From JBBQZP01 sp038207585 (GTDB lineage: Bacteria; Pseudomonadota; Alphaproteobacteria; Rhodobacterales; Rhodobacteraceae), in contig JBBQZP010000001.1 of NCBI GenBank assembly GCA_038207585.1, positions 186,001 through 250,000 of the forward strand: 64,000 nt of DNA, in the 5' to 3' direction. Of this stretch, positions 43,617 to 52,316 are shown one piece after another. Positions within the stretch are counted from its first letter, which is position 1. Each line of letters begins with the position of its first letter. The position numbers and the translations under genes were made by a program. The notes below the pieces were generated by a model. The model was not told the origin of the DNA. It saw only the letters and a list, made by a program, of their open reading frames with translations, and searched no databases.

Positions 43617-43691
43617 TCAGCCCAGACCAACGAAGGAAAGAATTGCCATCACGACAACGACGAGCCCAACAAGATAAATAATTCCGCCCAT
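43617..43691 (-). CDS. 24-residue single-helix membrane peptide
   Basis: A very short ORF encoding MGGIIYLVGLVVVV followed by MAILSFVGLG and a TGA. The peptide is essentially one transmembrane helix. AAGGGG lies about 8 bases before the ATG. A conserved family of nearly identical tiny membrane peptides of this kind exists in Rhodobacterales as far as I recall, but no function is known. It is immediately upstream of the 332-residue membrane protein and downstream of a full-match stress promoter, which supports it being real. Confidence 0.7.
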   Translation of the reverse strand: MGGIIYLVGLVVVVMAILSFVGLG

Positions 43692-43744
43692 AGCAAATAC
43701 CCCTTTTTTTGCCGCCCGCGCCGCGCGGTGGCTTTCATTGGGTG

Positions 43745-43769
43745 AACGCTGGCATCTCCGGAATGTTCC
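43745..43769 (-). promoter_or_regulatory. Predicted EcfG-type stress promoter of the peptide/membrane protein pair
   Basis: On the minus strand GGAAC (complement of 43765-43769) is followed after 16 bases by CGTT (complement of 43745-43748), a full match. The -10 element is 54 bases from the start of the 24-residue peptide. Confidence 0.6.
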
Positions 43770-43988
43770 CCTTCGGTGGAAAATCATTTCGCCCGTGCGA
43801 CCGGGTCTGCGGTGGGGCGGGGGGATCAGGCCGCCCAATTCCCAAGTCCGTTGTGCGGTAGTGGCAGGCTCGATTGGCATGGCAAGCAGGCTACGTAACG
43901 TCATGCGGGCGCCGTGCATCTTTATCCTGATCTGCGCCGTTTTGAACCTGAGCAAATGCTTCACGCTGCGTAACAGACAGGATATCCG

Positions 43989-44726
43989 ATGCCGGGACAA
44001 AACAGCTGCCTTGTCGACAAGCTTTCGCACTACATTCGTCTGGATGACAGTCACCGGGCGCATCTTGCCGGGATCGAGAAGTCCGAGCGCAACTATCCGG
44101 CCTCTGCCGAAATCTACCAAGGCGGTGATCCGGCCCGCGATCTTTACGTCGTGAAACGGGGCTGGCTGTTCAGCTATACCGACCTTCCCGATGGCAGGCG
44201 GCAGGTCGTCAAGATACATCATCCCGGCGACATCGTGGGGTTTCCGGACGTCGCGCTAAAGCATGTGACCACAACACTGCGGACCGCCGAAGAAGTCTGC
44301 CTGTGCCCGTTTCCGAAATCTGCGCTTGATGTGATATTCAGGGAGTCGCCGCGCCTGTCTGCCCTGCTTTTGTCGATAGCACTGCGCGATCAGGTCGTGT
44401 TCATTGATCTTTTGCGGGCGATGGGCCGCATGAACGCGCAGGAACGGGTCGTCTACATGCTGCTCGACCTGATTGCCCGGTTGCGGATTACAAACTCTGC
44501 GATGACTGACACCATGCGCCTACCGCTGACGCAAAGTCAGATTGCCGATTACCTTGGTCTTACGAATGTCTACATCAGCCGGACCTTCCTTCGGCTTGAA
44601 AAAGACGGATACATTCAGAGAACCGGCGACGGTGTACATCTTTTGCGCGAAGATGATCTGATCGACATGACGGATTTCTATGACCGTTACGCAGACATGG
44701 ATACGTCGTGGTTTCCGGAAAACTGA
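43989..44726 (+). CDS. Crp/Fnr family transcriptional regulator
   Basis: A 245-residue regulator. The N-terminal cyclic-nucleotide-binding-like beta barrel has YQGGDPARDLYVVKRGWLF and FPDVALKHVTTT. A dimerisation helix follows, then a Crp-type HTH with LTQSQIADYLGLTNVYISRTFLRLEKDG at about 180-207. The FNR four-cysteine cluster is absent (only C7 and the pair CLCPF), so it is not an oxygen sensor of the FNR type. It lies in its own transcription unit between a divergent stress-type operon and the glycosyltransferase operon. Confidence 0.9.
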   Translation: MPGQNSCLVDKLSHYIRLDDSHRAHLAGIEKSERNYPASAEIYQGGDPARDLYVVKRGWLFSYTDLPDGRRQVVKIHHPGDIVGFPDVALKHVTTTLRTAEEVCLCPFPKSALDVIFRESPRLSALLLSIALRDQVVFIDLLRAMGRMNAQERVVYMLLDLIARLRITNSAMTDTMRLPLTQSQIADYLGLTNVYISRTFLRLEKDGYIQRTGDGVHLLREDDLIDMTDFYDRYADMDTSWFPEN

Positions 44727-44755
44727 TCGGTTCTCATCAAACCAGTTTCATGCGC

Positions 44756-44794
44756 GCCACTTGCTGAGCTGTCATGAATGAGCGGTGGCTTTTT
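44756..44794 (+). terminator. Intrinsic terminator after the Crp/Fnr gene
   Basis: GCCAC-T-GCT (44756-44765, one bulged T) pairs with AGC-G-GTGGC (44781-44789) and is followed by TTTTT at 44790-44794. It separates the regulator from the stress promoter of the glycosyltransferase operon. Confidence 0.7.
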
Positions 44795-44810
44795 GATTCC
44801 CCGTTGAGCG

Positions 44811-44835
44811 GGAACCTTCGGTCAGAACAAGCGTT
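44811..44835 (+). promoter_or_regulatory. Predicted EcfG-type stress promoter of the glycosyltransferase operon
   Basis: GGAAC at 44811-44815 and CGTT at 44832-44835 are separated by 16 bases, a full match. It lies just after the Crp terminator and 63 bases before the first gene, so it is well placed to drive the operon to 52212. Confidence 0.62.
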
Positions 44836-44897
44836 CACTTCGGGAATGCGAGAGTAAGCTTTTGTAATGTATTGAAAAACACCTTGGAGGGTGATTG

Positions 44898-46358
44898 ATG
44901 TCGGCTGCGCTGGCCATGGCAATTCTGCTGTTTTTCGTCTCGATTCTGCCGGGCGTCGGCACGGCATTGGTCGGGGCAATTCTTGTGATGCAGATAAGTG
45001 TGCTGGCAATTCGCACCGCCGTGTCGCGGGTAGAGTTGCCAAGGATGTCGCGGACGGTCCCTTGTGCGGACCCGGTGTTCTCGGTCCATGTAGCGACCCA
45101 CAACGAGCCGCCGCAGATGGTGGAAAAAACGCTTCGTGCGCTCGCAGATCAGAATTGGCCAATCGCAAGATACGAGGTCGTCGTCATCGACAACAACACG
45201 TCTGACACTGCACTTTGGCAGCCCATCGAAGCCCTTTGCGCGGATCTTGGGCCGCAGTTTTCCTTTCTCCACCGGATGGGGGTGCAAGGCGCAAAGGCAG
45301 GGGCCTTGAACATCGCGCTGGCGCGTGCACGGCCCGATGCCACTCATATCGTCACTGTGGACGCGGATTACGTTGTGGACCGGGATTTTCTGTCCCATGC
45401 CGCCTGCGCGCTGCACAGGACGTGTGCAGACTATGTTCAGTTTCCTCAGGCCTATGTCGCCTGCACGGCCATTGCAGCGGGCGTGGACGCCGAACTTGAA
45501 GAGTATTTCCGGAACAATGCGCGCATGGCGGACGGCTGTGAAGCGGTGCTGCTGACCGGCACGCTTTGTGTGATATCGCGATCGGCACTGGAGGCCGTAG
45601 GAGGCTGGTCAGGCCGCACCACGACAGAAGATGCAGAGATAGGCGTGCGTCTGTGCAACCAGGGGTTCTGCGGGCGGTTCATAGACCGGGTGGTGGGTCG
45701 CGGCTATCTGCCGCTTTCGCTGCGCGACCTTGAACAGCAACGCCATCGGTGGGCCGGAGGCAATCTGCAAACCCTTATCGCCCATGCCCCCGCCATCCTG
45801 CTGGGCCGGGACGGCATGGGCTGGAAGCGGCGCGGGGCAATCCTGTCGCAACTGACGGCATGGCTGAACCTGTCGCTGGTTCCAGCCGTTCTGTTGCTGG
45901 TGACGTTGGCGATGGACAAAGGCGGCCCGGCCATGACCACCCTCGCCGCCGGATCAGTTCTTTTGTCTTTTTGCGATAGTGTCGCCCGCCTCGGATGGCG
46001 CGGGCTGCATGACCGGACCGCGCCCGGCGTCGTCTTTGCCGCAATCTGCAACCGACTGGCGCTGGCTCCTGTATCAGCGTTGGCGACGGCCAAGGTTCTG
46101 ACCGGACGACCGCTGTCTTTTGTTGTCACCGACAAGTCCGGGCGCAGGCCGGACAGGCTGCACGCGCTGCCCCTTCCGGCCTTTGCGCTGTTCGCGGTGG
46201 CACTGTGCGTTCTGCCCGCAGCGGTCACGGCTGGCCCACTTATAACCGCTGCCGTTCTTGCCCTTATGACACCGTTTCCCGCCGCCTGCGCCTCGGCGCG
46301 CACCCTGCGCCGCTATCGCGCAATCCTGACACCACCCATGATGGGAGCACCCGCATGA
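44898..46358 (+). CDS. Membrane glycosyltransferase family 2 (processive type)
   Basis: A 486-residue membrane GT2. Two N-terminal membrane helices (about 3-37) precede the catalytic domain, with HNEPPQMVEKTL, VDADYV (DxD), TEDAEIGVRL (catalytic ED) and QQRHRW (QxxRW). At least four C-terminal membrane helices follow. The D, DxD, ED, QxxRW set is that of processive beta-glycosyltransferases such as cellulose synthase, NodC and hyaluronan synthase. The donor sugar is unknown. I chose ATG 44898 with GGAGG upstream. It is the first gene of the operon. Confidence 0.88.
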   Translation: MSAALAMAILLFFVSILPGVGTALVGAILVMQISVLAIRTAVSRVELPRMSRTVPCADPVFSVHVATHNEPPQMVEKTLRALADQNWPIARYEVVVIDNNTSDTALWQPIEALCADLGPQFSFLHRMGVQGAKAGALNIALARARPDATHIVTVDADYVVDRDFLSHAACALHRTCADYVQFPQAYVACTAIAAGVDAELEEYFRNNARMADGCEAVLLTGTLCVISRSALEAVGGWSGRTTTEDAEIGVRLCNQGFCGRFIDRVVGRGYLPLSLRDLEQQRHRWAGGNLQTLIAHAPAILLGRDGMGWKRRGAILSQLTAWLNLSLVPAVLLLVTLAMDKGGPAMTTLAAGSVLLSFCDSVARLGWRGLHDRTAPGVVFAAICNRLALAPVSALATAKVLTGRPLSFVVTDKSGRRPDRLHALPLPAFALFAVALCVLPAAVTAGPLITAAVLALMTPFPAACASARTLRRYRAILTPPMMGAPA

Positions 46359-47317
46359 ATGACCTCGCCGTTGATATCATCATTCCAACCTACAATCGCG
46401 CCCGTTCCATCGTAACGGCAGTCCGTGCTGCGCTTGACCAGTCATGGTGGAATACCCGCGTCACCGTGATAGACGACGGCGGCACCGACGAGACTCAGGC
46501 CGTGCTGGCACGGTTCTTTGACGATCCGGCGTTCACCTATATCCGCCTTGCACGCAACGTCGGCACGGCGCAGGCAAAGAACGTGGGGATGCTTCTGACG
46601 GATGGCGATGCCGTGACATTTCACGACAGCGACGACATCCCGCACCGTGACAAGGTGCTGCATCAGGCGCGCATCCTGTCGCAGCCCGAAATCGGCGCGC
46701 ACGAATGTCTGAACTGGCGGATGGTCGGGCATCAGCCGGGGTCGTTTTTGCAGGTCGGCGTGGCGCTTGTGCAGCACGAACTGATCCTGCCGGACGGCCG
46801 GCGCGTGCCGATCCGCCGCGACCTGTCGCTGTTCGACGATGTGTTCCCGAATCTGCAGATGGGCAGTCAGGTGCCGGGCGAGTGGACGCATATCAATTCG
46901 GGCCTGTTCCGCCACGGTGTGCTGGCGCGCAACGGCGGTTTCGCGGTGTGCATCGAAGAGGATCGGGAGTTCCGAAACCGCCTGATCTTTAATGGAGAGA
47001 TCGTGTGGATCGTGCCCGAACTGCTGCTGACGAAGATCGAGACGGTCGACAGTCTGACCCAGTCAACGGAAACCGACTATGACAGCGCCCGGCGCAAATC
47101 CGACCGCGCCATGGTCTGGGACAGGGTGCGGCAGTGGCGCGTTGAAGGCCGCGTTGATCCGGTGCCGGTGGGTCTTCCCGACCTAGACGTGGAATTCGTC
47201 AGCAATCCCGAAAGCCTGAGGGCGCGCGACATGCCGATGACGGATGCGACCCGCGTTGCGGTGGCCCGCGCTGTTGCGCAGCATGGCGTGTCGAGCGACA
47301 AGTTCGCTGCGGAATGA
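46355..47317 (+). CDS. Soluble glycosyltransferase family 2
   Basis: A 320-residue GT-A enzyme. VDIIIPTYNRA begins the nucleotide-binding fold, VIDDGGTDET follows and FHDSDDIPHRDKV holds the DxD-type metal motif. No membrane segment is visible. The ATG overlaps the previous stop by four bases, and its own stop overlaps the next start. Donor and acceptor are unknown. Confidence 0.86.
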   Translation: MNDLAVDIIIPTYNRARSIVTAVRAALDQSWWNTRVTVIDDGGTDETQAVLARFFDDPAFTYIRLARNVGTAQAKNVGMLLTDGDAVTFHDSDDIPHRDKVLHQARILSQPEIGAHECLNWRMVGHQPGSFLQVGVALVQHELILPDGRRVPIRRDLSLFDDVFPNLQMGSQVPGEWTHINSGLFRHGVLARNGGFAVCIEEDREFRNRLIFNGEIVWIVPELLLTKIETVDSLTQSTETDYDSARRKSDRAMVWDRVRQWRVEGRVDPVPVGLPDLDVEFVSNPESLRARDMPMTDATRVAVARAVAQHGVSSDKFAAE

Positions 47318-48351
47318 CCGGCTTGCCCCCCTTCACAATCGCCATCGTCGACCCGTGCTGTGCTGCCGGATACACGCCGGATATGCTTGCTGCGGGCGGC
47401 CTTGGCGGCACCGAGGCGACGGTGCTGCGGGTTACAGGTGCGCTGGCCCCGCGCGTGGCAATCAGCCACTTCCAGCACGGCCGCGCCTTTCCCGAAATGA
47501 CCGATGCGGGTTTCATGCGGCCTCTGGCGGATGCCTTCGTACCGGGTGCCGCCATGACATTCATCGTCATCAACTCGTGGAAGGTTGCCTGCAAGCTGCG
47601 CAAGCGGCATCCCGACGCGCGCATTGTGCTGTGGCTTCACGTCAACCCCGGTCGCCATAACCGGCCCATGTCTGCCGCACTATGCAATGCGGACATTGCG
47701 GTGATCTGTGTCTCGCAAAGCCACGCAAGGCAGTTGCGCGGCTTTGTGCAGGGTGAACTGCCGCTGCAAATCAACCACATTTACAACCCCATTGACGACA
47801 GTCTGGTGCCCGACAGCACCCCGCGCGACCCGGACCGCCTGCTGTTTGCCAGTTCGCCGCACAAGGGGCTGGCGCAGGTGTTCGGGCAATTCCGCGCTGT
47901 GCGTGCGGCGATCCCAAGTTTGACGCTGGCCGTCGCTGACCCCGGCTATCTGGCGTGGGATACCGGACCGGTTCCCGAAGGTGTCACGTTTCTTGGCACA
48001 TTGCCGCATTCCGCTCTGATCGGCGAAATGCGCCGTGCATGGTGCCTGTTCTATCCGCAGACCGCTTTTGCCGAAACCTTCGGCCTCGTTCTGGCCGAGG
48101 CCAATGCAGTGGGCCTGCCGGTCCTTGTCCACCACGATCTGGGTGCCAATGCCGAGGTTGCGGGCGATCCCGGCCAGCTTGTCGACGGCGCCGATATTGT
48201 CGCGGTTATCAACCGTCTCCGCCAGTGGCGCGTCTCGTGGCCGAAAGTGCGCGCCAACCCGGCGTTCCGGCTGGGCGCTGTGGTGCAGCAGTGGACTGAT
48301 CTGCTGGAGATCACGGGCGCGGGCACCAAAGCCTTGCGCAGGGTGGCATAG
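47314..48351 (+). CDS. Glycosyltransferase family 4-like
   Basis: A 345-residue GT-B enzyme. GGLGGTEATVLRV near the N-terminus is the glycine-rich loop for the acceptor side. The E-x7-E motif is in ETFGLVLAEA, with VGLPVLVHHDLGANAEVAG after it, a retaining GT4 arrangement. No signal or membrane segment. It overlaps the previous GT by four bases and abuts the acyl-CoA-dehydrogenase-like gene. Confidence 0.86.
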   Translation: MTGLPPFTIAIVDPCCAAGYTPDMLAAGGLGGTEATVLRVTGALAPRVAISHFQHGRAFPEMTDAGFMRPLADAFVPGAAMTFIVINSWKVACKLRKRHPDARIVLWLHVNPGRHNRPMSAALCNADIAVICVSQSHARQLRGFVQGELPLQINHIYNPIDDSLVPDSTPRDPDRLLFASSPHKGLAQVFGQFRAVRAAIPSLTLAVADPGYLAWDTGPVPEGVTFLGTLPHSALIGEMRRAWCLFYPQTAFAETFGLVLAEANAVGLPVLVHHDLGANAEVAGDPGQLVDGADIVAVINRLRQWRVSWPKVRANPAFRLGAVVQQWTDLLEITGAGTKALRRVA

Positions 48352-49452
48352 ATGGCACGGTTGCAAGCGGTCTCGGCGGGCGGGAAGCCGGACAAGGTAA
48401 GTGGTGCCGATCTTGACACCGTTGCTGCAAAGCTTTGTGCGGCGGCGGGGCCAGAGGAAACCGGCGACGCTGATATCGGCACGTCGACGTCACTGCTGCG
48501 GCAGGCCGGGTGGCTGAAGGATGACGGGACGTCGGACCCCGACGTTACCGTACGGCGGCTGGCCCGTGTCGGGGCGGCAAATCTGCCGGTCGGGCGGTTG
48601 TGGGAGGGGCATGTGAATGCGCTGTATCTTGCCCATGTTCACGGCGATGCGCCAACCGCCGCCCGTGTCGATGCTTTGGTCGGAGAGGGCGCCTTTATGG
48701 GCGTCTGGGGTGCCGACGGCACGCGGGCGGTCGCGCTTTCGGCGGATGGCATCAAACTGACCGGCGAAAAGAACTTTGCTTCGGGTCTTGGGACTGTAAC
48801 CCATGCCGTCGTCACCGTCTCGTCCGGCCCGCAGGTGCGGCTTGCCCTTGTCGATGTACGCAATGGCGCGCGTGCGGATGCCTCGGTCTGGCGGATGCAG
48901 GGGATGCGCGCGACGGCGTCAGGGCGCTATGATTTCGACGGTATCGCCGCAAAGGATATCCTGTGGATAGGCGGCCCCGGTGACTACCTGACCGAGCCGC
49001 ATTTCGTGGGCGGTGTCTGGCGGATTGCGGCGCTTCAGATCGGCGCGGCACTGGGGTTGCTTGATGCGGCGGCAAACGACCTGCGCGCGCGTGACCGGCT
49101 GGATGCACATGCACAGATGCACCGACTGTCCACCGTCGCAATCCGCGCGCTGGGAGCGGACGCGCTGACCACGCGCGCTGCACATACCGCAAAACCGGGT
49201 GCGCGGTTTGCACCCTCGGATGCAGCCGCAATGTCGGCGGCGGCGCGTCTTTTAACCGAAGAGGTGGCGCTGGACGTCATCCGCGCGGTCGAACAATGCC
49301 TTGGACTTGCGCATTTCGAGGATGGTTCCGTGACCGGCCGAAAGGCGCGTGATCTGGCGGTCTATCTGCGTCAGGCCGCCCGCGACGCATTTCAGGTTCG
49401 CGTCGGCGAGGCCTGTTTCAAACAGGAGGGCGCGCTTTGGACGTATCTGTAG
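48352..49452 (+). CDS. Acyl-CoA dehydrogenase-like protein
   Basis: A 366-residue protein with the acyl-CoA dehydrogenase fold. LTGEKNFASGLG is the FAD/substrate loop motif (G-x-K-x-x-x-S/T-G). The middle beta domain and the C-terminal helical domain (LTEEVALDVIRAVEQCLG, RKARDLAVYLRQAARD) are recognisable. The usual YEG catalytic-base segment is not, and the N-terminal helical domain is short. It may oxidise a thioester-bound or glycan-bound group rather than feed beta-oxidation, since its neighbours are glycosyltransferases and a deacetylase. It starts directly after the previous stop and overlaps the next gene by 16 bases. Confidence 0.78.
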   Translation: MARLQAVSAGGKPDKVSGADLDTVAAKLCAAAGPEETGDADIGTSTSLLRQAGWLKDDGTSDPDVTVRRLARVGAANLPVGRLWEGHVNALYLAHVHGDAPTAARVDALVGEGAFMGVWGADGTRAVALSADGIKLTGEKNFASGLGTVTHAVVTVSSGPQVRLALVDVRNGARADASVWRMQGMRATASGRYDFDGIAAKDILWIGGPGDYLTEPHFVGGVWRIAALQIGAALGLLDAAANDLRARDRLDAHAQMHRLSTVAIRALGADALTTRAAHTAKPGARFAPSDAAAMSAAARLLTEEVALDVIRAVEQCLGLAHFEDGSVTGRKARDLAVYLRQAARDAFQVRVGEACFKQEGALWTYL

Positions 49453-50159
49453 CATCGCGTACGCCGCCGGTCGTGGATGCCTTCATCCTGACCGGTGCCG
49501 CACCGATCGTTGTTCTGGCACCACATTCGGATGATGAAACCCTGGGCTGCGGCGGGCTTCTTGCCTATGCATTTGCGAATGACGGCGCGCATGTGATCTG
49601 CATGACGGACAGCTCTGCCTCGCATCCGGGTTCGCAGGAGTGGCCGCCCGCGCGGATTGCGGCAAAGCGGCGGCGCGAACTGGCGCAGGCCATCGGATAT
49701 CTGGGCGGAACCGAGGCCGACATGACCTGGCTTGGCTACCCCGACGGTTGGCTTGGCGCGCAGGATCAGGATGCGGTGGTGGCGCAGGTTGCCGAAATTT
49801 GCCGAAGGGTTGGTGCGTGGCATGTCTTCGCGCCCTCAGCCGAGGATCATCACGAAGACCACCGCTCGACTGCCCGCATCGCCGCCCGGCTGGCGGATGA
49901 GACGCCGGGCATCACATTGTTCACTTATCCCGTGTGGAGCCGCTGGGACGATCCGTTTTTCTGGGCGGACTGCGCCCGTCATGACCTCGTCGCCTTTGAT
50001 CCTTGCGGCTGGCGGGCCACAAAGCGTGCTGCCATCTGCGCCCATGCAACGCAACTGGGCGGTGTCATCACCGACGATCCTGCGGGCTTTGTCATGTCAC
50101 AGGACTTTGTCGATGCCTTCGCAGATGGGTTGGAAATCTATTGGAGAACAAGGAAATGA
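49437..50159 (+). CDS. PIG-L family deacetylase
   Basis: A zinc-dependent N-deacetylase of the LmbE/PIG-L family, 240 residues. APHSDDETLGCGG holds the first zinc ligands and the catalytic aspartate (PHxDDE), and EDHHEDHRS holds the later histidine ligands (HxxDH). Known members remove acetyl groups from N-acetylglucosaminyl groups in lipids or small molecules. The start is a TTG overlapping the acyl-CoA-dehydrogenase-like gene by 16 bases. The next gene is a NodS-like methyltransferase, which makes an amine-modifying pathway plausible. Confidence 0.87.
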   Translation: MDVSVASRTPPVVDAFILTGAAPIVVLAPHSDDETLGCGGLLAYAFANDGAHVICMTDSSASHPGSQEWPPARIAAKRRRELAQAIGYLGGTEADMTWLGYPDGWLGAQDQDAVVAQVAEICRRVGAWHVFAPSAEDHHEDHRSTARIAARLADETPGITLFTYPVWSRWDDPFFWADCARHDLVAFDPCGWRATKRAAICAHATQLGGVITDDPAGFVMSQDFVDAFADGLEIYWRTRK

Positions 50160-50722
50160 ATTCCACCCTCAATCACCTGAATCGGCTTTATGCCCATACC
50201 GATGACCCATGGAATTTTGACCACAGTCCCTACGAGCAGGCGAAATTCATCGCCACTCGCAATGCGCTGATGCGCGCGCAATATGCCTGTGCGCTTGAAA
50301 TTGGCTGCGGCAACGGCGCGCTGGCCGCGCATATTGCCCCGCTCTGCGCACATTACACTGGAATCGATGCTGTTGAACGTGCCGTGCACGCGGCGCGTGG
50401 CAAGGTGCCGACCGCGCAATTCGATGTCGGCTGTTATCCCTGCCCATTGCCGGATAAGGACTATGACCTCGTTATCCTGTCCGAGATCCTGTATTTCCTG
50501 ACGCCCGGAGCCATCGCGCAATTGGCCCGCGTTATCGCAGAACGCGCCCCCCGTGCGGAGGTGATCTGCACGACATATCTTGGCGATACCGAGCAAGCCT
50601 TGCAGGGAGCCGAGGCTCTGACCCTGTTCCGGAAGGCAATGCGGCCGCACCTTGATCTGGTGCGTGTTGTTGATACCGGCACATACCGGATTGATCATGG
50701 CGTCTGCGACGGGGCCGCGTGA
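50156..50722 (+). CDS. NodS-like SAM-dependent methyltransferase
   Basis: A 188-residue class I methyltransferase. DDPWNFDHSPYEQAKFIAT is the start characteristic of the NodS-like family, and ALEIGCGNGALAAHIAP is the SAM-binding motif I, followed by YTGIDAVERAV (motif II). NodS N-methylates a deacetylated glucosamine of Nod factors, so a gene right after a deacetylase is suggestive; the actual substrate is not known. ATG 50156 overlaps the previous stop, with GGAG about 9 bases upstream. Confidence 0.85.
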   Translation: MNSTLNHLNRLYAHTDDPWNFDHSPYEQAKFIATRNALMRAQYACALEIGCGNGALAAHIAPLCAHYTGIDAVERAVHAARGKVPTAQFDVGCYPCPLPDKDYDLVILSEILYFLTPGAIAQLARVIAERAPRAEVICTTYLGDTEQALQGAEALTLFRKAMRPHLDLVRVVDTGTYRIDHGVCDGAA

Positions 50723-51705
50723 TGGCATCTGCCGTAAGGTCAGTGGTGGTCATCCCCGCCCGCAACGAAGAGCGGCGCATTGCGGCGTGCCTGCGGGCGC
50801 TGTCGGGGCAGGCCGGGTCAGATTTCGGCGTTGTTCTGGTCGCTAACAACTGCACCGACCGGACGGTGCAGGCGGCCGGATTGGTGGCTGACACTCCGGG
50901 GCTTCGGCTTGATATCCTTGAGTGCATATTGCCCGAAGGTTCCGGCGTGGGTGCGGCGCGGCGGCTGGGGGTTGCGCACAGTCTGGCGGTATGGCCCGGG
51001 GTGCGCGAGGTTCTGACAACCGATGCCGATTGCATTGTCGCTGACGATTGGATCGCCCGAAACAGGTGGCATCTGCAGCACGACACGGCGGTGTGCGGCC
51101 TTGTGGAACCGATGGCATCCGAACTGTCGGTCCTTGACGGGATCGACATCGCGCCCGCCGAGATGGAGGGCCGCTATGAACGGCTGGTGACCGATTTCTA
51201 TCGCCGGTTCATGCCGGGTCCGTTCGGCCTTGACGGCGCGCATGGTTGCGCGGCGGGCGCCAGCCTTGCCATGACCGTTGCTGCATATAGCGGCATCGGT
51301 GGCTTTGCCGATCTGGCAACGGGCGAGGACCGTGATATCGTGCGGCGCCTGAAGGCTGCGGGATACGCTGTACGTCACGCGGGTGATGTGCGCGTCGCAG
51401 CCTCTTGTCGGCTGAAAGGGCGTGCGGCTGGCGGTATGGCCGAAGCGTTGCGCGTCCGCGCCGACCGCGCCGATTATCTGATTGATGACGCCCTGCCACC
51501 GGCACAGATGCTTATTGATGCCGCCAACAACAACAGCCTTGGCCCCTGGCCTTTGCAAGTGGCGGCGCGGCATCGCTTGCGGGCCCGCGATCTTCACCCT
51601 CATATTGCGTTGCTGGAAGCGGCATTGAGCGCGCCGCCGCTTGCCCTGCTCGGGCAGGTTGCCCCTTTGGTGGGCGATGCAGTCGGCCCGGATTTTGGCG
51701 CATGA
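50719..51705 (+). CDS. Glycosyltransferase family 2
   Basis: A 328-residue GT-A enzyme. SVVVIPARNEERRI opens the fold, NNCTDRT follows and TTDADCIVADDWI supplies the DxD motif. GGFADLATGEDRDIVRRL fits the acceptor/catalytic region. There are no membrane helices. It starts at a GTG overlapping the methyltransferase stop by four bases; an ATG immediately after could also be used. It is the last glycosyltransferase of the operon. Confidence 0.85.
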   Translation: MMASAVRSVVVIPARNEERRIAACLRALSGQAGSDFGVVLVANNCTDRTVQAAGLVADTPGLRLDILECILPEGSGVGAARRLGVAHSLAVWPGVREVLTTDADCIVADDWIARNRWHLQHDTAVCGLVEPMASELSVLDGIDIAPAEMEGRYERLVTDFYRRFMPGPFGLDGAHGCAAGASLAMTVAAYSGIGGFADLATGEDRDIVRRLKAAGYAVRHAGDVRVAASCRLKGRAAGGMAEALRVRADRADYLIDDALPPAQMLIDAANNNSLGPWPLQVAARHRLRARDLHPHIALLEAALSAPPLALLGQVAPLVGDAVGPDFGA

Positions 51706-51723
51706 CCGGAAAGGACAATTAGT

Positions 51724-52212
51724 ATGACCACCTTGAAAGACCTTTACATCGAAGAATTGCGCGACCTCATGCTGGCAAATGATCTTATGGCCGAGGTCGT
51801 TGCCGAGATGGCCGATAAAGCGTCCGATCACGTTCTTGCCGACCGGTTGAGCAGCGCCAAATCGGGGATCGACGGGCATACGCGGATGCTGAAATCCCTT
51901 CTTGGCGATACCGGGGCGGAAACCGCGACCGAACGCTGCAAGGGCATGGAAGGCCTCGCAGACGAGGCGCGCAGGAAAGCAGTCAATGCAGATACGGGCG
52001 AGGCCGCGCTGGATGTCACAATAATCGCCCAGTTTCAGCGCATGTGCCATTACGGCATCGCGGGTTTTGGAACGGCCAGGGCCTTCGCACAAGCCCTTGG
52101 CGAGGATGCGGCGGCAGGCAAGCTGGGCCGGGCTTTGGAAAATATCTACGATTCAGACGGCTTCATGACCGAACTCACCGAACGGTCCCGCAATATTGAT
52201 GCTATCGGGTGA
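51724..52212 (+). CDS. DUF892 (YciF-like) ferritin-like protein
   Basis: A 162-residue helical bundle. It begins TTLKDLYIEELRDLM, the standard start of the DUF892/YciF family, which folds like ferritins. Family members are induced by stress in enterobacteria. The gap to the preceding glycosyltransferase is only 18 bases, and AAAGGA lies before ATG 51724, so it probably belongs to the same operon. Not all ferritin-type metal ligands can be confirmed by eye. Confidence 0.85.
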   Translation: MTTLKDLYIEELRDLMLANDLMAEVVAEMADKASDHVLADRLSSAKSGIDGHTRMLKSLLGDTGAETATERCKGMEGLADEARRKAVNADTGEAALDVTIIAQFQRMCHYGIAGFGTARAFAQALGEDAAAGKLGRALENIYDSDGFMTELTERSRNIDAIG

Positions 52213-52316
52213 TCAAGCCGGTCAGACCAGAGGGGGCCGGACATTGTTGAAAGAGTTGCAGCGAAATGATTATTTCAGGCTGAAACCCGAATTGAAAGTT
52301 CCGTTGAAATAAAAAA

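Noticed and set aside
44898..51705. Calling the operon a true nod gene cluster
   Set aside because: No NodA-type acyltransferase, the deacetylase is PIG-L and not NodB type, and the membrane GT2 cannot be identified as NodC; only the chemistry is analogous.
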